Part shown: one piece after another, positions 1 to 6,346 of the stretch
Layout of the letters: each line of letters opens with the position of its first letter
Numbering within the stretch: the stretch's first letter is position 1
NCBI GenBank assembly: GCA_023392205.1
Contig: JAEVZN010000428.1
Location: forward strand, 1-9,769
DNA length: 9,769 bases
DNA from: Pseudomonadota bacterium
GTDB taxonomy: Bacteria; Pseudomonadota; Alphaproteobacteria; Rhizobiales; Xanthobacteraceae
Reading direction: 5' to 3'
Position numbers and translations under genes: made by a program
The notes under the pieces: generated by a model
Told to the model about the DNA's origin: nothing
What the model saw: the letters and a program-made list of their open reading frames with translations, nothing else
The model's database searches: none

Positions 1-465
1 ATGAATGGTGAGGGCGCTGACACCGCTGCCGGCGAGGGCATACGCGAGGGCGGTACCTGCGCCTCCGGCGCCTGCTACGTAGACGCGGCGGCCGCGTACG
101 TCGTGACCCTGGTTTTTCAGACCGGCAACAAAGCCGCGGCCGTCGAGTAGCGTTCCGGTATAGCTGCCGTCTGCTTCCCGACGTACGGTGTTGACCACGC
201 GGGTATAGGCGCCGTCATCGACGAGGGTGTCGCACAGGGCGGCACATTCGGCCTTGTAGGGAGCGGTAACGATGAACCCGTCGAGATTGCGGATCGCATT
301 CAGCCCGGCCCAACCCGTATCGAGTTCATCGCGGCCGATGTGAATCGCCACGCAAACAGCGTCGATCTGGTTTTCTGCGAAGAATTTGTTGAAAACCATC
401 GGCGTGCGGACATGCGCCACCGGGTCTCCAATGATCGCAAACAGCCGCGTGGTCCCAGTGATCAT
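1..465 (-). CDS. AroE-like shikimate/quinate dehydrogenase family protein, C-terminus cut by window edge
   Basis: The first 155 codons are read from the ATG at 465 down to base 1, where the frame is still open. The N-terminus has the shikimate dehydrogenase substrate-domain layout: GDPVAH (residues 13-18), VTAPYK with the expected catalytic Lys71, VVNTV (90-94) and LLDGRGF with the expected catalytic Asp108. The Rossmann loop AGAGGAG (131-137) for NAD(P) follows. Two departures stand out. The Ser-x-Ser pair that binds the substrate carboxylate in biosynthetic AroE is Val19-x-Thr21 here, and the usual NTDG before the catalytic Asp is LLDG. This suggests a catabolic or side-branch paralogue (YdiB, RifI or AroE-like group) rather than the housekeeping enzyme; that is an inference. 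A GGAAAAA ribosome site lies just upstream of the ATG. Membership of the family is secure; the substrate is unknown. Confidence 0.88.
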   Translation of the reverse strand, partial: MITGTTRLFAIIGDPVAHVRTPMVFNKFFAENQIDAVCVAIHIGRDELDTGWAGLNAIRNLDGFIVTAPYKAECAALCDTLVDDGAYTRVVNTVRREADGSYTGTLLDGRGFVAGLKNQGHDVRGRRVYVAGAGGAGTALAYALAGSGVSALTIH

Positions 466-477
466 CGCTTTTTTCCA

Positions 478-495
478 TAACTATCTAGTTAGATA
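478..495. promoter_or_regulatory. Two interlocking inverted repeats, candidate repressor operator
   Basis: TAACTA-TC-TAGTTA (478-491) and TATCTA-GT-TAGATA (482-495) are both perfect 6-bp inverted repeats with 2-bp centres, and they share ten bases. They cover the -10 element and probable start site of the AroE-like gene, which is where a repressor would block initiation. Short AT-rich palindromes of this kind suit MarR-type or similar dimeric repressors. The motif is unlike the GntR-associated palindromes near 4950 and 5025, so a different regulator is likely. No candidate MarR gene lies in the window. Confidence 0.5.
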
Positions 496-521
496 TATTA
501 TTCGAGTTGACTGCGTGTCAA
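493..521 (-). promoter_or_regulatory. sigma70-like promoter of the AroE-like gene
   Basis: On the minus strand there is a perfect -35 TTGACA (516-521), a 17-bp spacer and an ATATAT -10 (493-498). Initiation would fall near 486, giving a leader of about 20 bases before the ATG at 465. The -10 is overlapped by the inverted repeats at 478-495. The -35 and spacing are strong; the -10 matches only partly. Confidence 0.55.
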
Positions 522-787
522 TGGGCGATTGCGCGGCCGGTTGGTTCGAGGTCCTGAATTTGCGTGCTCCCGAAAGGGATTTTCAAAGGCCGGGTGCCTG
601 TCTGCAGAGGATCGTGTTCAAGTCTCACCAGCGCTTCCGCGCAAGGGCCAACTTGTGGATTGAGTGCGCGCAACCCGGTCCGGAGGCTCTGGCCGCTATG
701 CAAAAATCTCTATAGCTTCGGAACAATGAATGCGTTTGCGAGGTTTCTGACCGTTTGGCTGATGTTGCGCCCGGCGAGCCGTATTCG
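522..787. other. Gene-free stretch between divergent aroE-like and sensor genes
   Basis: With the promoter and operator to its left, this completes a 322-base gap between the AroE-like ATG (465) and the sensor ATG (788). Short open frames cross it on both strands, but none resembles a known protein or has a convincing ribosome site. I see no clear promoter for the plus-strand sensor gene, no strong terminator hairpin and no RNA gene here. Confidence 0.5.
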
Positions 788-1450
788 ATGATCCAGCAAA
801 TCCTTGAACTCTGCACCTCGGTTACCACGCTGTCCTGGCTGGTTGTCGGCAGCGACCTGGCGATTGCGACTGCCTATTTCGCGATTCCGATTACGATGGC
901 GATTGTGCTTCGTCAGAGGCGCGAAGACATTCCTTATCCATGGCTCTGGATTTTGTTTGTCGCCTTCATTGTTGCGTGCGGGCTGACACATCTGACGCAT
1001 GTGTGGTCGGCTGCGATGGGCGTCAATTATATTGGTCTTCACGCCATCATTGGCGTGGTCACTGCTTTGGCCTCGGTCGGGACGGCCATCGCATTCGCAA
1101 TCATTGTCCCGCAAATCCGTGATTTGCCTTCGCCGTTCCAGCAAAGGTTGCAGCTGGAGAAGCTTGTTTCCGAGAGAACCAAGCAAAAGGACGTTCTGAT
1201 TCGGGAGATCCATCACCGGATCGGAAATCAGTTGCAGATTATCGGCTCCCTTCTCAACATTGAAGAGCGGAAAACCGATGACGAAGCTTGTCGCGCTGCA
1301 TTGGGGCGGATCAAGACAGAGCTGAAGAAAATGGCGGATGAGCACCGGGACTTGTCGATGCAGGATTATCTGGCCGAAGCGGAACGGCGGAGCATCATTG
1401 TGACGAAATCTCCCGGATTGAAGATCACTGATTCTGCTGCGGCGGAGTGA
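788..1450 (+). CDS. Ethylene-receptor-like membrane sensor with HisKA_2-type phosphoacceptor helix, no ATPase domain
   Basis: A 220-residue protein. Three hydrophobic segments (about 13-40, 50-72 and 80-107) match the ETR1-type N-terminal domain: Asp23, Tyr30, IP (33-34), and Cys64 and His68 in ACGLTHLTHVW. In plant ETR1 the equivalent Cys65 and His69 hold the copper ion that binds ethylene, and Asp25 and Tyr32 are also needed. After a charged linker comes a HisKA_2/HWE-style H-box, REIHHRIGNQLQIIGSLLN (129-147), with a candidate phospho-His at 132 or 133, then a second helix (about 157-190). The protein stops there, with no N, G1 or G2 boxes of a kinase ATPase. The next 105 bases before the following gene cannot hold one, so a simple frameshift is unlikely. 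The start at 788 fits the ETR1 alignment; a TTG at 755 is a weaker option. It could be a phosphoacceptor partner of another kinase or a decayed kinase. Confidence 0.75.
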   Translation: MIQQILELCTSVTTLSWLVVGSDLAIATAYFAIPITMAIVLRQRREDIPYPWLWILFVAFIVACGLTHLTHVWSAAMGVNYIGLHAIIGVVTALASVGTAIAFAIIVPQIRDLPSPFQQRLQLEKLVSERTKQKDVLIREIHHRIGNQLQIIGSLLNIEERKTDDEACRAALGRIKTELKKMADEHRDLSMQDYLAEAERRSIIVTKSPGLKITDSAAAE

Positions 1451-1555
1451 CTGCGCGAATAAAGTGCGGCGGCACCTGACTTCCGCAACAGGCTGGCGTA
1501 TCTTTCATTCAACCTTGAGTCGGGTTACTTCGGTGACATAGTCAGGACATCGCCC

Positions 1556-1840
1556 ATGCCGACATTCGATCAGCTTATCGTCTGGATTATCGTCGGTGTG
1601 TTGGGCGGCAGCCTGGCCGGGTTCCTGATCACCTGGGACCGGGAGGGCTTCGGCTTTTTGCGCAATCTGGCTCTTGGATTGACCGGTGCGGTCATTGGCG
1701 GCCTGATGTTCCGCCTCTTCGGATTATTCCCGAACCTTGACCGGATCGCTATTTCGCTGCGTGACATCGTATCCGCTTTGGTCGGTTCGCTGATCGTATT
1801 GTGCGGATTGTGGCTCTACCGTCACTTCCGGAAGCCTTGA
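1556..1840 (+). CDS. GlsB/YeaQ/YmgE-type small membrane protein
   Basis: A 94-residue, very hydrophobic protein with three predicted membrane spans (about 6-26, 35-56 and 68-88). The glycine-rich repeats GVLGGSLAG (14-22) and GLTGAVIGG (41-49) are typical of the transglycosylase-associated (GlsB/YeaQ/YmgE) family, whose members are usually 80-100 residues and often stress-induced. The biochemical role of the family is not settled. AGGA lies 8-9 bases before the ATG. The gene ends 12 bases before the stop codon of the convergent transporter gene. It lies 105 bases after the sensor gene on the same strand; co-transcription is possible but not shown. Confidence 0.72.
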   Translation: MPTFDQLIVWIIVGVLGGSLAGFLITWDREGFGFLRNLALGLTGAVIGGLMFRLFGLFPNLDRIAISLRDIVSALVGSLIVLCGLWLYRHFRKP

Positions 1841-1852
1841 TACCAGTTGATG

Positions 1853-3304
1853 CTATTTCGCGAACAGCCACCCGGCAATCGGGTAGCTGATAGCAACGAT
1901 CAAAACCGTGCCGAGCACATTGACCCAAATTCCGGCGCGTACCATTTGCATGATCTCAAGCCGCCCGCTTGCAAAAACGATGGCATTGGGCGGGGTGGCA
2001 ACCGGCAACATGAATGCGCAGGATGCCGCAAGTGCAAGCGGTACAGTCAGTATCGCGGGGTCGAGCCCAATTCCTACTGCGATTGCACCGCCGATCGGCA
2101 GGAACGTGGCGGCGCTTGCCGTATTGCTTGTGAGCTCGGTCAGGAAAATCATCGCTGCAGTGGCAACCGCTACGATCAGTAATGGTGGCCAAGCCGACAA
2201 TCCGCCGAGTGCATCGCCAAGCCATGACGCAAGCCCCGATCCGCTGATCGCGTCGGCCAGGCTCAGTCCACCGCCGAAAAGGATAAGCACACCCCACGGC
2301 AGAGCTTTAAGATCATCCCAGCCAAGCAAGCGGCTTTGTTCCGGCATGCCGGATGGCAGCAGGAAAAGGGCGAGGGCGCCTGCAATCGCAATCACAGAAT
2401 CGGCGATGCCGGGAATGAAGCTGGCGTAAAGCGGCCGTGTCATCCAGGCGAGCGCGGTCAGGACGAATATATAGGCCACCCGGGTTTCGGCCGGAGTCAT
2501 AGCCCCCAGCTGACGCAGTTCGGTTTCGACAACATCGCCGGCATCGTCGCCGAACATTGCGCCGATAGGGTGAAGTCGTGTGAGGACCGCCCATGCGCCT
2601 GCCAGCATGAGGACAACAAGCGGGATCCCGAGCACCATCCACTGTGCGAATCCGATGACGATACCATGCTCTCGAGAAAGGTAGGCGGCGAGCAGCGCAT
2701 TCGGGGGCGTTCCGATAAGGGTGCCAAGTCCACCGATGCTCGCGCCATAGGCAACCGCCAGCATGAGCACAATGCTCAGATTTTTTCGTGAAGTGGGATC
2801 TGCCCTTGCGTTAGAGTCCAGGAGTGCAAGGACCGATATGGCGACGGGAAGCATCATGATCGCGGTCGCCGAATTGCTGATCCACATGCTGAGCAGTGCG
2901 GTCGAAAGCAAGAATCCACCGATGAGCCGGCGCGGCGAGAGGCCGACCAGAACGATGGCACGCAGTCCGATGCGCTTGTGGAGCGCCCAGCGCTGCATGG
3001 CCGTCCCGATGATGAAGCCGCCGAGGAACAGAAAGATAATTGGATCGGCATAGGGCGCTGCCGTTTGCCTCATGGTTGCGACGCCGAGCAAAGGGAACGC
3101 AACCAAAGGCACCAGCGCCGTCGCCGGGATCGGCAAGGCTTCGGAAATCCACCAGACGGCCATGAGAAGCGCGACCCCCGCCACATGCCACGCCTTGACC
3201 GGGATATCTGACGGCGCGGGCATGAACAGAAAGCCTGCCAGCAATACGATCCCGACGATTGCCCCGCGGAACCGGTTTTTGCCGTGCATCTCCAGTTCGG
3301 CCAT
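1853..3304 (-). CDS. SLC13/DASS-family sodium:carboxylate or sulfate symporter
   Basis: A 483-residue polytopic inner-membrane protein with many hydrophobic helices and the internal two-fold repeat of the divalent anion:Na+ symporter family. The repeated substrate/sodium motifs are visible: WISNSATA (141-148) with GTPPN (198-202) in the first half, and LTSNTASAATFLP (391-403) with ATPPNAI (436-442) in the second. The first SNT triplet is SNS (143-145), a conservative change. Length and layout match VcINDY-like proteins, which import C4-dicarboxylates, citrate or sulfate with sodium. The exact substrate cannot be read from sequence. The start at 3304 has a weak GGA site upstream; Met6 (3289) is possible. 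Dicarboxylate uptake would suit a catabolic neighbourhood, but no shared regulation is visible. Confidence 0.88.
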   Translation of the reverse strand: MAELEMHGKNRFRGAIVGIVLLAGFLFMPAPSDIPVKAWHVAGVALLMAVWWISEALPIPATALVPLVAFPLLGVATMRQTAAPYADPIIFLFLGGFIIGTAMQRWALHKRIGLRAIVLVGLSPRRLIGGFLLSTALLSMWISNSATAIMMLPVAISVLALLDSNARADPTSRKNLSIVLMLAVAYGASIGGLGTLIGTPPNALLAAYLSREHGIVIGFAQWMVLGIPLVVLMLAGAWAVLTRLHPIGAMFGDDAGDVVETELRQLGAMTPAETRVAYIFVLTALAWMTRPLYASFIPGIADSVIAIAGALALFLLPSGMPEQSRLLGWDDLKALPWGVLILFGGGLSLADAISGSGLASWLGDALGGLSAWPPLLIVAVATAAMIFLTELTSNTASAATFLPIGGAIAVGIGLDPAILTVPLALAASCAFMLPVATPPNAIVFASGRLEIMQMVRAGIWVNVLGTVLIVAISYPIAGWLFAK

Positions 3305-3441
3305 CTGTGATCCGCGCTGTGACTTCTTTGGCCGCCCCGGTCACGATTTTAGGACGAGGGCAGGCGTGAATACCCCATCCTCTCAAGTTCTTATTAGGGA
3401 ATACGGATTGTCAACGGCGACCCAGAATGATGGGGCACAAA

Positions 3442-4005
3442 TCAGCGTGCAGGCGCTCCGGTCGGGCGGCGCCTCGTGGCAGAGGTCAGCATCGCGGCGA
3501 CTATTCCCGACAATATCCCATCCGGCCTGGCGCGCGCCTCAGTCCGAATGACGACGGCCGGATGGCCCCGACGCTGTGTCACCGCATTTGCCGCAGTCCG
3601 GCACCAGGCAAGTGACGCCCCATGCGGCCCTGCCAGCAGCAACGCGAGATCAAAATTCAGTTGATCTGTCCGGGCTAAAGGCGCGGCCATGCCCTCTTGC
3701 ACAATATGCGGGCGCTGTACCGCGACGCCGCGCGCGGTAAACATCGCGAAACCGGTCTCCACGTCACGGGTCACGCATCGCTCGACATAGGTCTGGGCAT
3801 GAAGGGCCTCGCCATCCTGTCCCCCAACGAGCGCAGGGCTGACGGCCATGACCGTTACTTCGGAACCGCGCCGGAGCATGCGCGAAGCCTCGCTCCACGA
3901 TGCGAGGACATGATCGAGATCGCTCGTCCGAAGCAAGACCAAGACCCTCGTCGCGTCCGCGATCGATCGGCGTTCTTGCGGTGTCAGGAGCGCGGAATTC
4001 TGCAT
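3442..4005 (-). CDS. Unrecognised protein, faint universal-stress-protein resemblance
   Basis: A 187-residue open frame on the same strand as the genes on both sides. A beta-alpha start (TRVLVLLRTSDLDHVLASW, about 19-37) is followed by a strand EVTVMAVSPALV (49-60). A later FDLALLLAGPHGAS segment (about 118-131) is followed by HPAVVIR, which recalls the UspA pattern of strand, GSHG loop, helix and a final PVLVV strand. The nucleotide-binding glycines of ATP-binding Usp proteins are not clearly present. There are no membrane spans or signal peptide, and the C-terminus is Arg-rich. The ribosome site before the ATG at 4005 is weak, so the start is uncertain. The Usp suggestion is tentative; a decayed or lineage-specific gene is possible. 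Confidence 0.55.
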   Translation of the reverse strand: MQNSALLTPQERRSIADATRVLVLLRTSDLDHVLASWSEASRMLRRGSEVTVMAVSPALVGGQDGEALHAQTYVERCVTRDVETGFAMFTARGVAVQRPHIVQEGMAAPLARTDQLNFDLALLLAGPHGASLAWCRTAANAVTQRRGHPAVVIRTEARARPDGILSGIVAAMLTSATRRRPTGAPAR

Positions 4006-4148
4006 GCGACGAATCTGCTTCTGGAACCATCGGATTGCGGTTCAGAAGCCTATTCCGTTCCTCATTCGTCACAAGCGTAGAAAGGCGTCATCGTCTGCCG
4101 ATGAAACGAGCGCGACGATTGCTCTGACAGCGGGACCAGATTTCAAGG

Positions 4149-4922
4149 CTAGGATACGCGGGGCTGGGCTGCGCTCCCGGCTGTCGCATTTTCTGTATCC
4201 TGCTCGTGAAAATTGCGAATCAAGGATGCCTTGATGCTCGCCACATGTTCCCGCATCAGCGTTTCTGCACGCCAGGGTTCGCGTGTTAAGATGGCTTCAT
4301 AGATCCGATGATGATCGTCATGGCGGCGGCGCACATCGTCGAAATGAAAGGCCACGATATTGCGGCTCGAGGAGACCGGAACGTGATGACAGATGCGGAT
4401 CATCTCAGCCAGCATCCGGTTGCGGGTCGCCCCCAGCACGGCATCGTGAAATGTTCCATTGATGACGCGGTAGATGGACAGGTCGCCGGACTTGAAGGCG
4501 CCGCGGCGAAATAACTTGTCGCCATCTGCCAGCGTCTTTTCGATGATGGTTCGCTCGGCGCCGCTTAGCCCACGTTCGGCGGCAAATCTTGCGGCCACGC
4601 CTTCCAGCGACGCGCGGATATCATAGTCATCCACGATCTCGTTCAGTTGAAACGCGCGAACCGTGAATCCGCGATTGGGCGCGTAGTCTAGAAGTCCCTC
4701 GCCGGCGAGCGCCTGCAGGGCTGCGCGGACCGGCGTGCGCGATACCTTCAGTTCGGTGCTGAGGTGAACTTCGTTCAGTCGTTCACCGGATGCAAAATCG
4801 CCGCAAAGGATGCGCTCTCGAATTGCATCCATAACCGATAGCGAAGACGTGCCGCTGCGGGAGCCGGCCGTCACCAGGCGGGTGGGCATCATCATGGTCC
4901 GGGACATTGGGCGGATTGGCAT
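4149..4922 (-). CDS. GntR-family transcriptional regulator with FCD ligand domain
   Basis: A 257-residue regulator. The winged helix-turn-helix spans about 27-88, with the typical IRERILCGDFASGERLNE start, the recognition region VSRTPVRAALQAL (60-72) and the wing APNRGFTVR (81-89). The helical FCD domain follows (about 95-235), with candidate metal or ligand residues Asp101, His159 in NGTFHDAVL, His205 and His226 in MREHV. FCD regulators usually bind small organic acids or related metabolites and repress adjacent catabolic genes. The frame stays open upstream to 5216, but that extension would read through the promoter and palindromes. The ATG at 4922 lies directly downstream of the promoter and keeps a normal family length; the ATG at 4907 is an alternative. 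It is divergent from the hydrolase operon and probably controls both it and itself. Confidence 0.9.
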   Translation of the reverse strand: MPIRPMSRTMMMPTRLVTAGSRSGTSSLSVMDAIRERILCGDFASGERLNEVHLSTELKVSRTPVRAALQALAGEGLLDYAPNRGFTVRAFQLNEIVDDYDIRASLEGVAARFAAERGLSGAERTIIEKTLADGDKLFRRGAFKSGDLSIYRVINGTFHDAVLGATRNRMLAEMIRICHHVPVSSSRNIVAFHFDDVRRRHDDHHRIYEAILTREPWRAETLMREHVASIKASLIRNFHEQDTENATAGSAAQPRVS

Positions 4923-4936
4923 GCGCCAGCCAATTG

Positions 4937-4966
4937 ATCTTAAAGTGCGTACACTTTTGGCGTCAA
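4937..4966 (-). promoter_or_regulatory. Promoter of the GntR regulator gene
   Basis: On the minus strand, TTGACG (4961-4966) is followed by an 18-bp spacer and TAAGAT (4937-4942), a sigma70-like pair upstream of the ATG at 4922. The whole spacer is occupied by the palindrome at 4942-4957, which points to autorepression. With so short a leader the transcript would carry little or no ribosome site. Confidence 0.5.
4942..4957. promoter_or_regulatory. GntR operator candidate, site 1
   Basis: AAAGTG-CGTA-CACTTT has perfect 6-bp arms around a 4-bp centre. It lies between the -35 and -10 of the regulator's own promoter. It shares the pattern AAGTG-Y-R-TACA-Y-TT with site 2 at 5018-5031. GT...AC palindromes of this length are normal targets of FadR/FCD-type GntR proteins. 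Confidence 0.6.
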
Positions 4967-5017
4967 TCCCTTGGAATGATGCGAAGCCGTGCAAAGACTG
5001 CCCGATAGGTCCGCGAT

Positions 5018-5031
5018 AAGTGTATACATTT
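5018..5031. promoter_or_regulatory. GntR operator candidate, site 2
   Basis: AAGTG-TATA-CATTT contains the perfect 8-bp palindrome TGTATACA; the outer arms have one mismatch. It matches site 1 at all but three of 14 positions and is centred 75 bp from it, close to seven helical turns. It ends just before the TTGACT at 5035-5040 upstream of the hydrolase operon. Confidence 0.6.
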
Positions 5032-5034
5032 GGC

Positions 5035-5040
5035 TTGACT
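5035..5040 (+). promoter_or_regulatory. Possible -35 element of the hydrolase operon
   Basis: TTGACT lies immediately downstream of operator site 2 and 60 bases before the hydrolase ATG. No good -10 follows at 16-18 bp; the best is CATAGA (5061-5066) at 20 bp. The operon promoter may therefore be weak, activator-dependent or placed differently. Confidence 0.3.
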
Positions 5041-5099
5041 CTGTTGTGTGGTCGTCCAACCATAGACTTCTTCTTTTTGTGGGGTGAGCGGACAGGGGC

Positions 5100-6338
5100 A
5101 TGGCGTCGGACGAATTGCAGGACGATGCGATCGAGCGGATCACGGCAGATCGCGGACCGCATTACGAGCCGTTCGGCTGGCACCACTGGCCTGAGCATCC
5201 CTGGCTTTCTTATCAATTTCGCCGCGGCCTAGGAGAAACACAGGAGGGCGGCGGCGCGGTCAGCGAAGTGCTGATGGCGTGGGCGCGGATGATCCCCGGC
5301 GACCTCGAAAGCTGGCACAAGGAATGGATGGTCATTGCCGACCGCAACTGGCAGCGCGGCCTGGACGAGGAGCGGGCCGGGCATATCCGCACCGCGATGA
5401 ACTGCTTTCTGCGTGCCGCCGATTACTACCGTCAGGCAGAATTTCACCTTGAGCCCGACGACCGACGCCGGCTTCCGACGTTCGAAAAGATGGAAGCGTG
5501 CTCCACGAAATTCATCTCCTATCTCAATCCACCGGGTGAAGTTGTCGATATTCCCTACGAGGACGGGAAGCCGATTTGCGGGTATCTCGTGCGTGCGCCA
5601 TTCCCCGGAGACCGGCTTCCGATCCTGATCTGCATGGGCGGTCTCGACTCGATCAAGGACGAGATGTGGTTCATGCAGGCGCATGGCTGTCTGCAGCGCG
5701 GGATATCGGTATTAATGATCGATGGACCGGGGCAGGGTGGCACATTGCGGCGCCACCGGATTACAAGTCGCCCTGACACGGAAGTGCCGATCGGAAAATG
5801 CATCGACTGGCTTGTGCAGCGTCCGGATGTCGACCCGTCCCGGATTGCGGTATGCGGATCGAGCCTTGGCGGATATTACGCGGCGCGTGCAGGCTGTTAC
5901 GAACACCGGCTGGCCGCCGCGATTTCACACGGCGCGATCTGGTCTGTCCACGACATGTGGGGCACGAAGGGCGACGATTTCGGTCTTGCCATGCATATCC
6001 GCTGGGTCTTTGGTGCCACCTCGATGAAGGAAGCGCAAGAAAAGATGAAGCCCTTCACGCTCGAAGGGCATCTCGAAAACATGAGATGCCCCTATCTTAT
6101 TTTGCATGGCGGGCATGACGTTCTGACCGTAACAGCCGCACGCAAGACCTTTGATCACGCAAAGGCGCATGGAGTTGACGTGACCATGCGGGTGCTTGAA
6201 CCGGACGAAACAGGCGCCGAGCATTGCCAGCACGATAACCCGACCATAGGTCAGGAGATCCTCGCTGACTGGCTCGCCGATCGATTCGGAATAGACCAAA
6301 GGTCTCTGCTCAAGACCTCGTTCAATCCTATGGTCTGA
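5100..6338 (+). CDS. Alpha/beta hydrolase, 2,6-dihydroxypseudooxynicotine hydrolase/FrsA-like
   Basis: A 412-residue cytoplasmic protein with no signal peptide. A helical N-terminal region (about 55-145) precedes an alpha/beta-hydrolase core (about 148-395). This is the two-part layout of DHPON hydrolase and FrsA-type proteins, where the N-terminal helices help form the active site. The nucleophile elbow is CGSSLGGYY with Ser255. The acid is Asp340 in LHGGHDVLT and the base is His375 in GAEHCQHDN. The oxyanion region MGGLDSIKDE (179-188) also follows this family. DHPON hydrolase cleaves a C-C bond in bacterial nicotine degradation; whether this protein cuts C-C, ester or amide bonds is not known. 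The ATG at 5100 follows a GGGGTGAG stretch at 5081-5088. It is the first gene of the operon, divergent from the GntR gene, and ends 8 bases before the next start. Confidence 0.88.
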   Translation: MASDELQDDAIERITADRGPHYEPFGWHHWPEHPWLSYQFRRGLGETQEGGGAVSEVLMAWARMIPGDLESWHKEWMVIADRNWQRGLDEERAGHIRTAMNCFLRAADYYRQAEFHLEPDDRRRLPTFEKMEACSTKFISYLNPPGEVVDIPYEDGKPICGYLVRAPFPGDRLPILICMGGLDSIKDEMWFMQAHGCLQRGISVLMIDGPGQGGTLRRHRITSRPDTEVPIGKCIDWLVQRPDVDPSRIAVCGSSLGGYYAARAGCYEHRLAAAISHGAIWSVHDMWGTKGDDFGLAMHIRWVFGATSMKEAQEKMKPFTLEGHLENMRCPYLILHGGHDVLTVTAARKTFDHAKAHGVDVTMRVLEPDETGAEHCQHDNPTIGQEILADWLADRFGIDQRSLLKTSFNPMV

Positions 6339-6346
6339 GGCACGAG

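Noticed and set aside
720..724. GGAAC, the -35 motif of the alphaproteobacterial general stress sigma factor EcfG.
   Set aside because: No CGTT follows at 16-17 bp; the nearest ones are at 8 and 27 bp.
755..787. TTG start for the sensor gene, adding 11 residues.
   Set aside because: The ETR1-type domain aligns almost residue for residue from the ATG at 788, and the added residues have no counterpart.
710..1345. Minus-strand open frame of 211 codons.
   Set aside because: It is antisense to the ETR-like sensor gene, which has clear family residues. The antisense product is rich in Arg, Asn and Asp without structure-like patterning.
3409..3414. Minus-strand TTGACA upstream of the SLC13 transporter gene as a promoter.
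   Set aside because: No acceptable -10 lies at 16-18 bp, and it overlaps the region just past the end of the upstream gene.
4088..4104. Hairpin TCATCG-TCTGC-CGATGA as a terminator after the GntR gene.
   Set aside because: The stem is only 6 bp and the following minus-strand bases have at most three T in a row, so intrinsic termination is not supported.
4923..5216. Upstream extension of the GntR frame to a 355-residue protein starting at 5216.
   Set aside because: The extra 98 residues are low in family similarity and would be encoded by the operator and promoter region and by the divergent hydrolase gene. The start at 4922 gives a normal GntR length.
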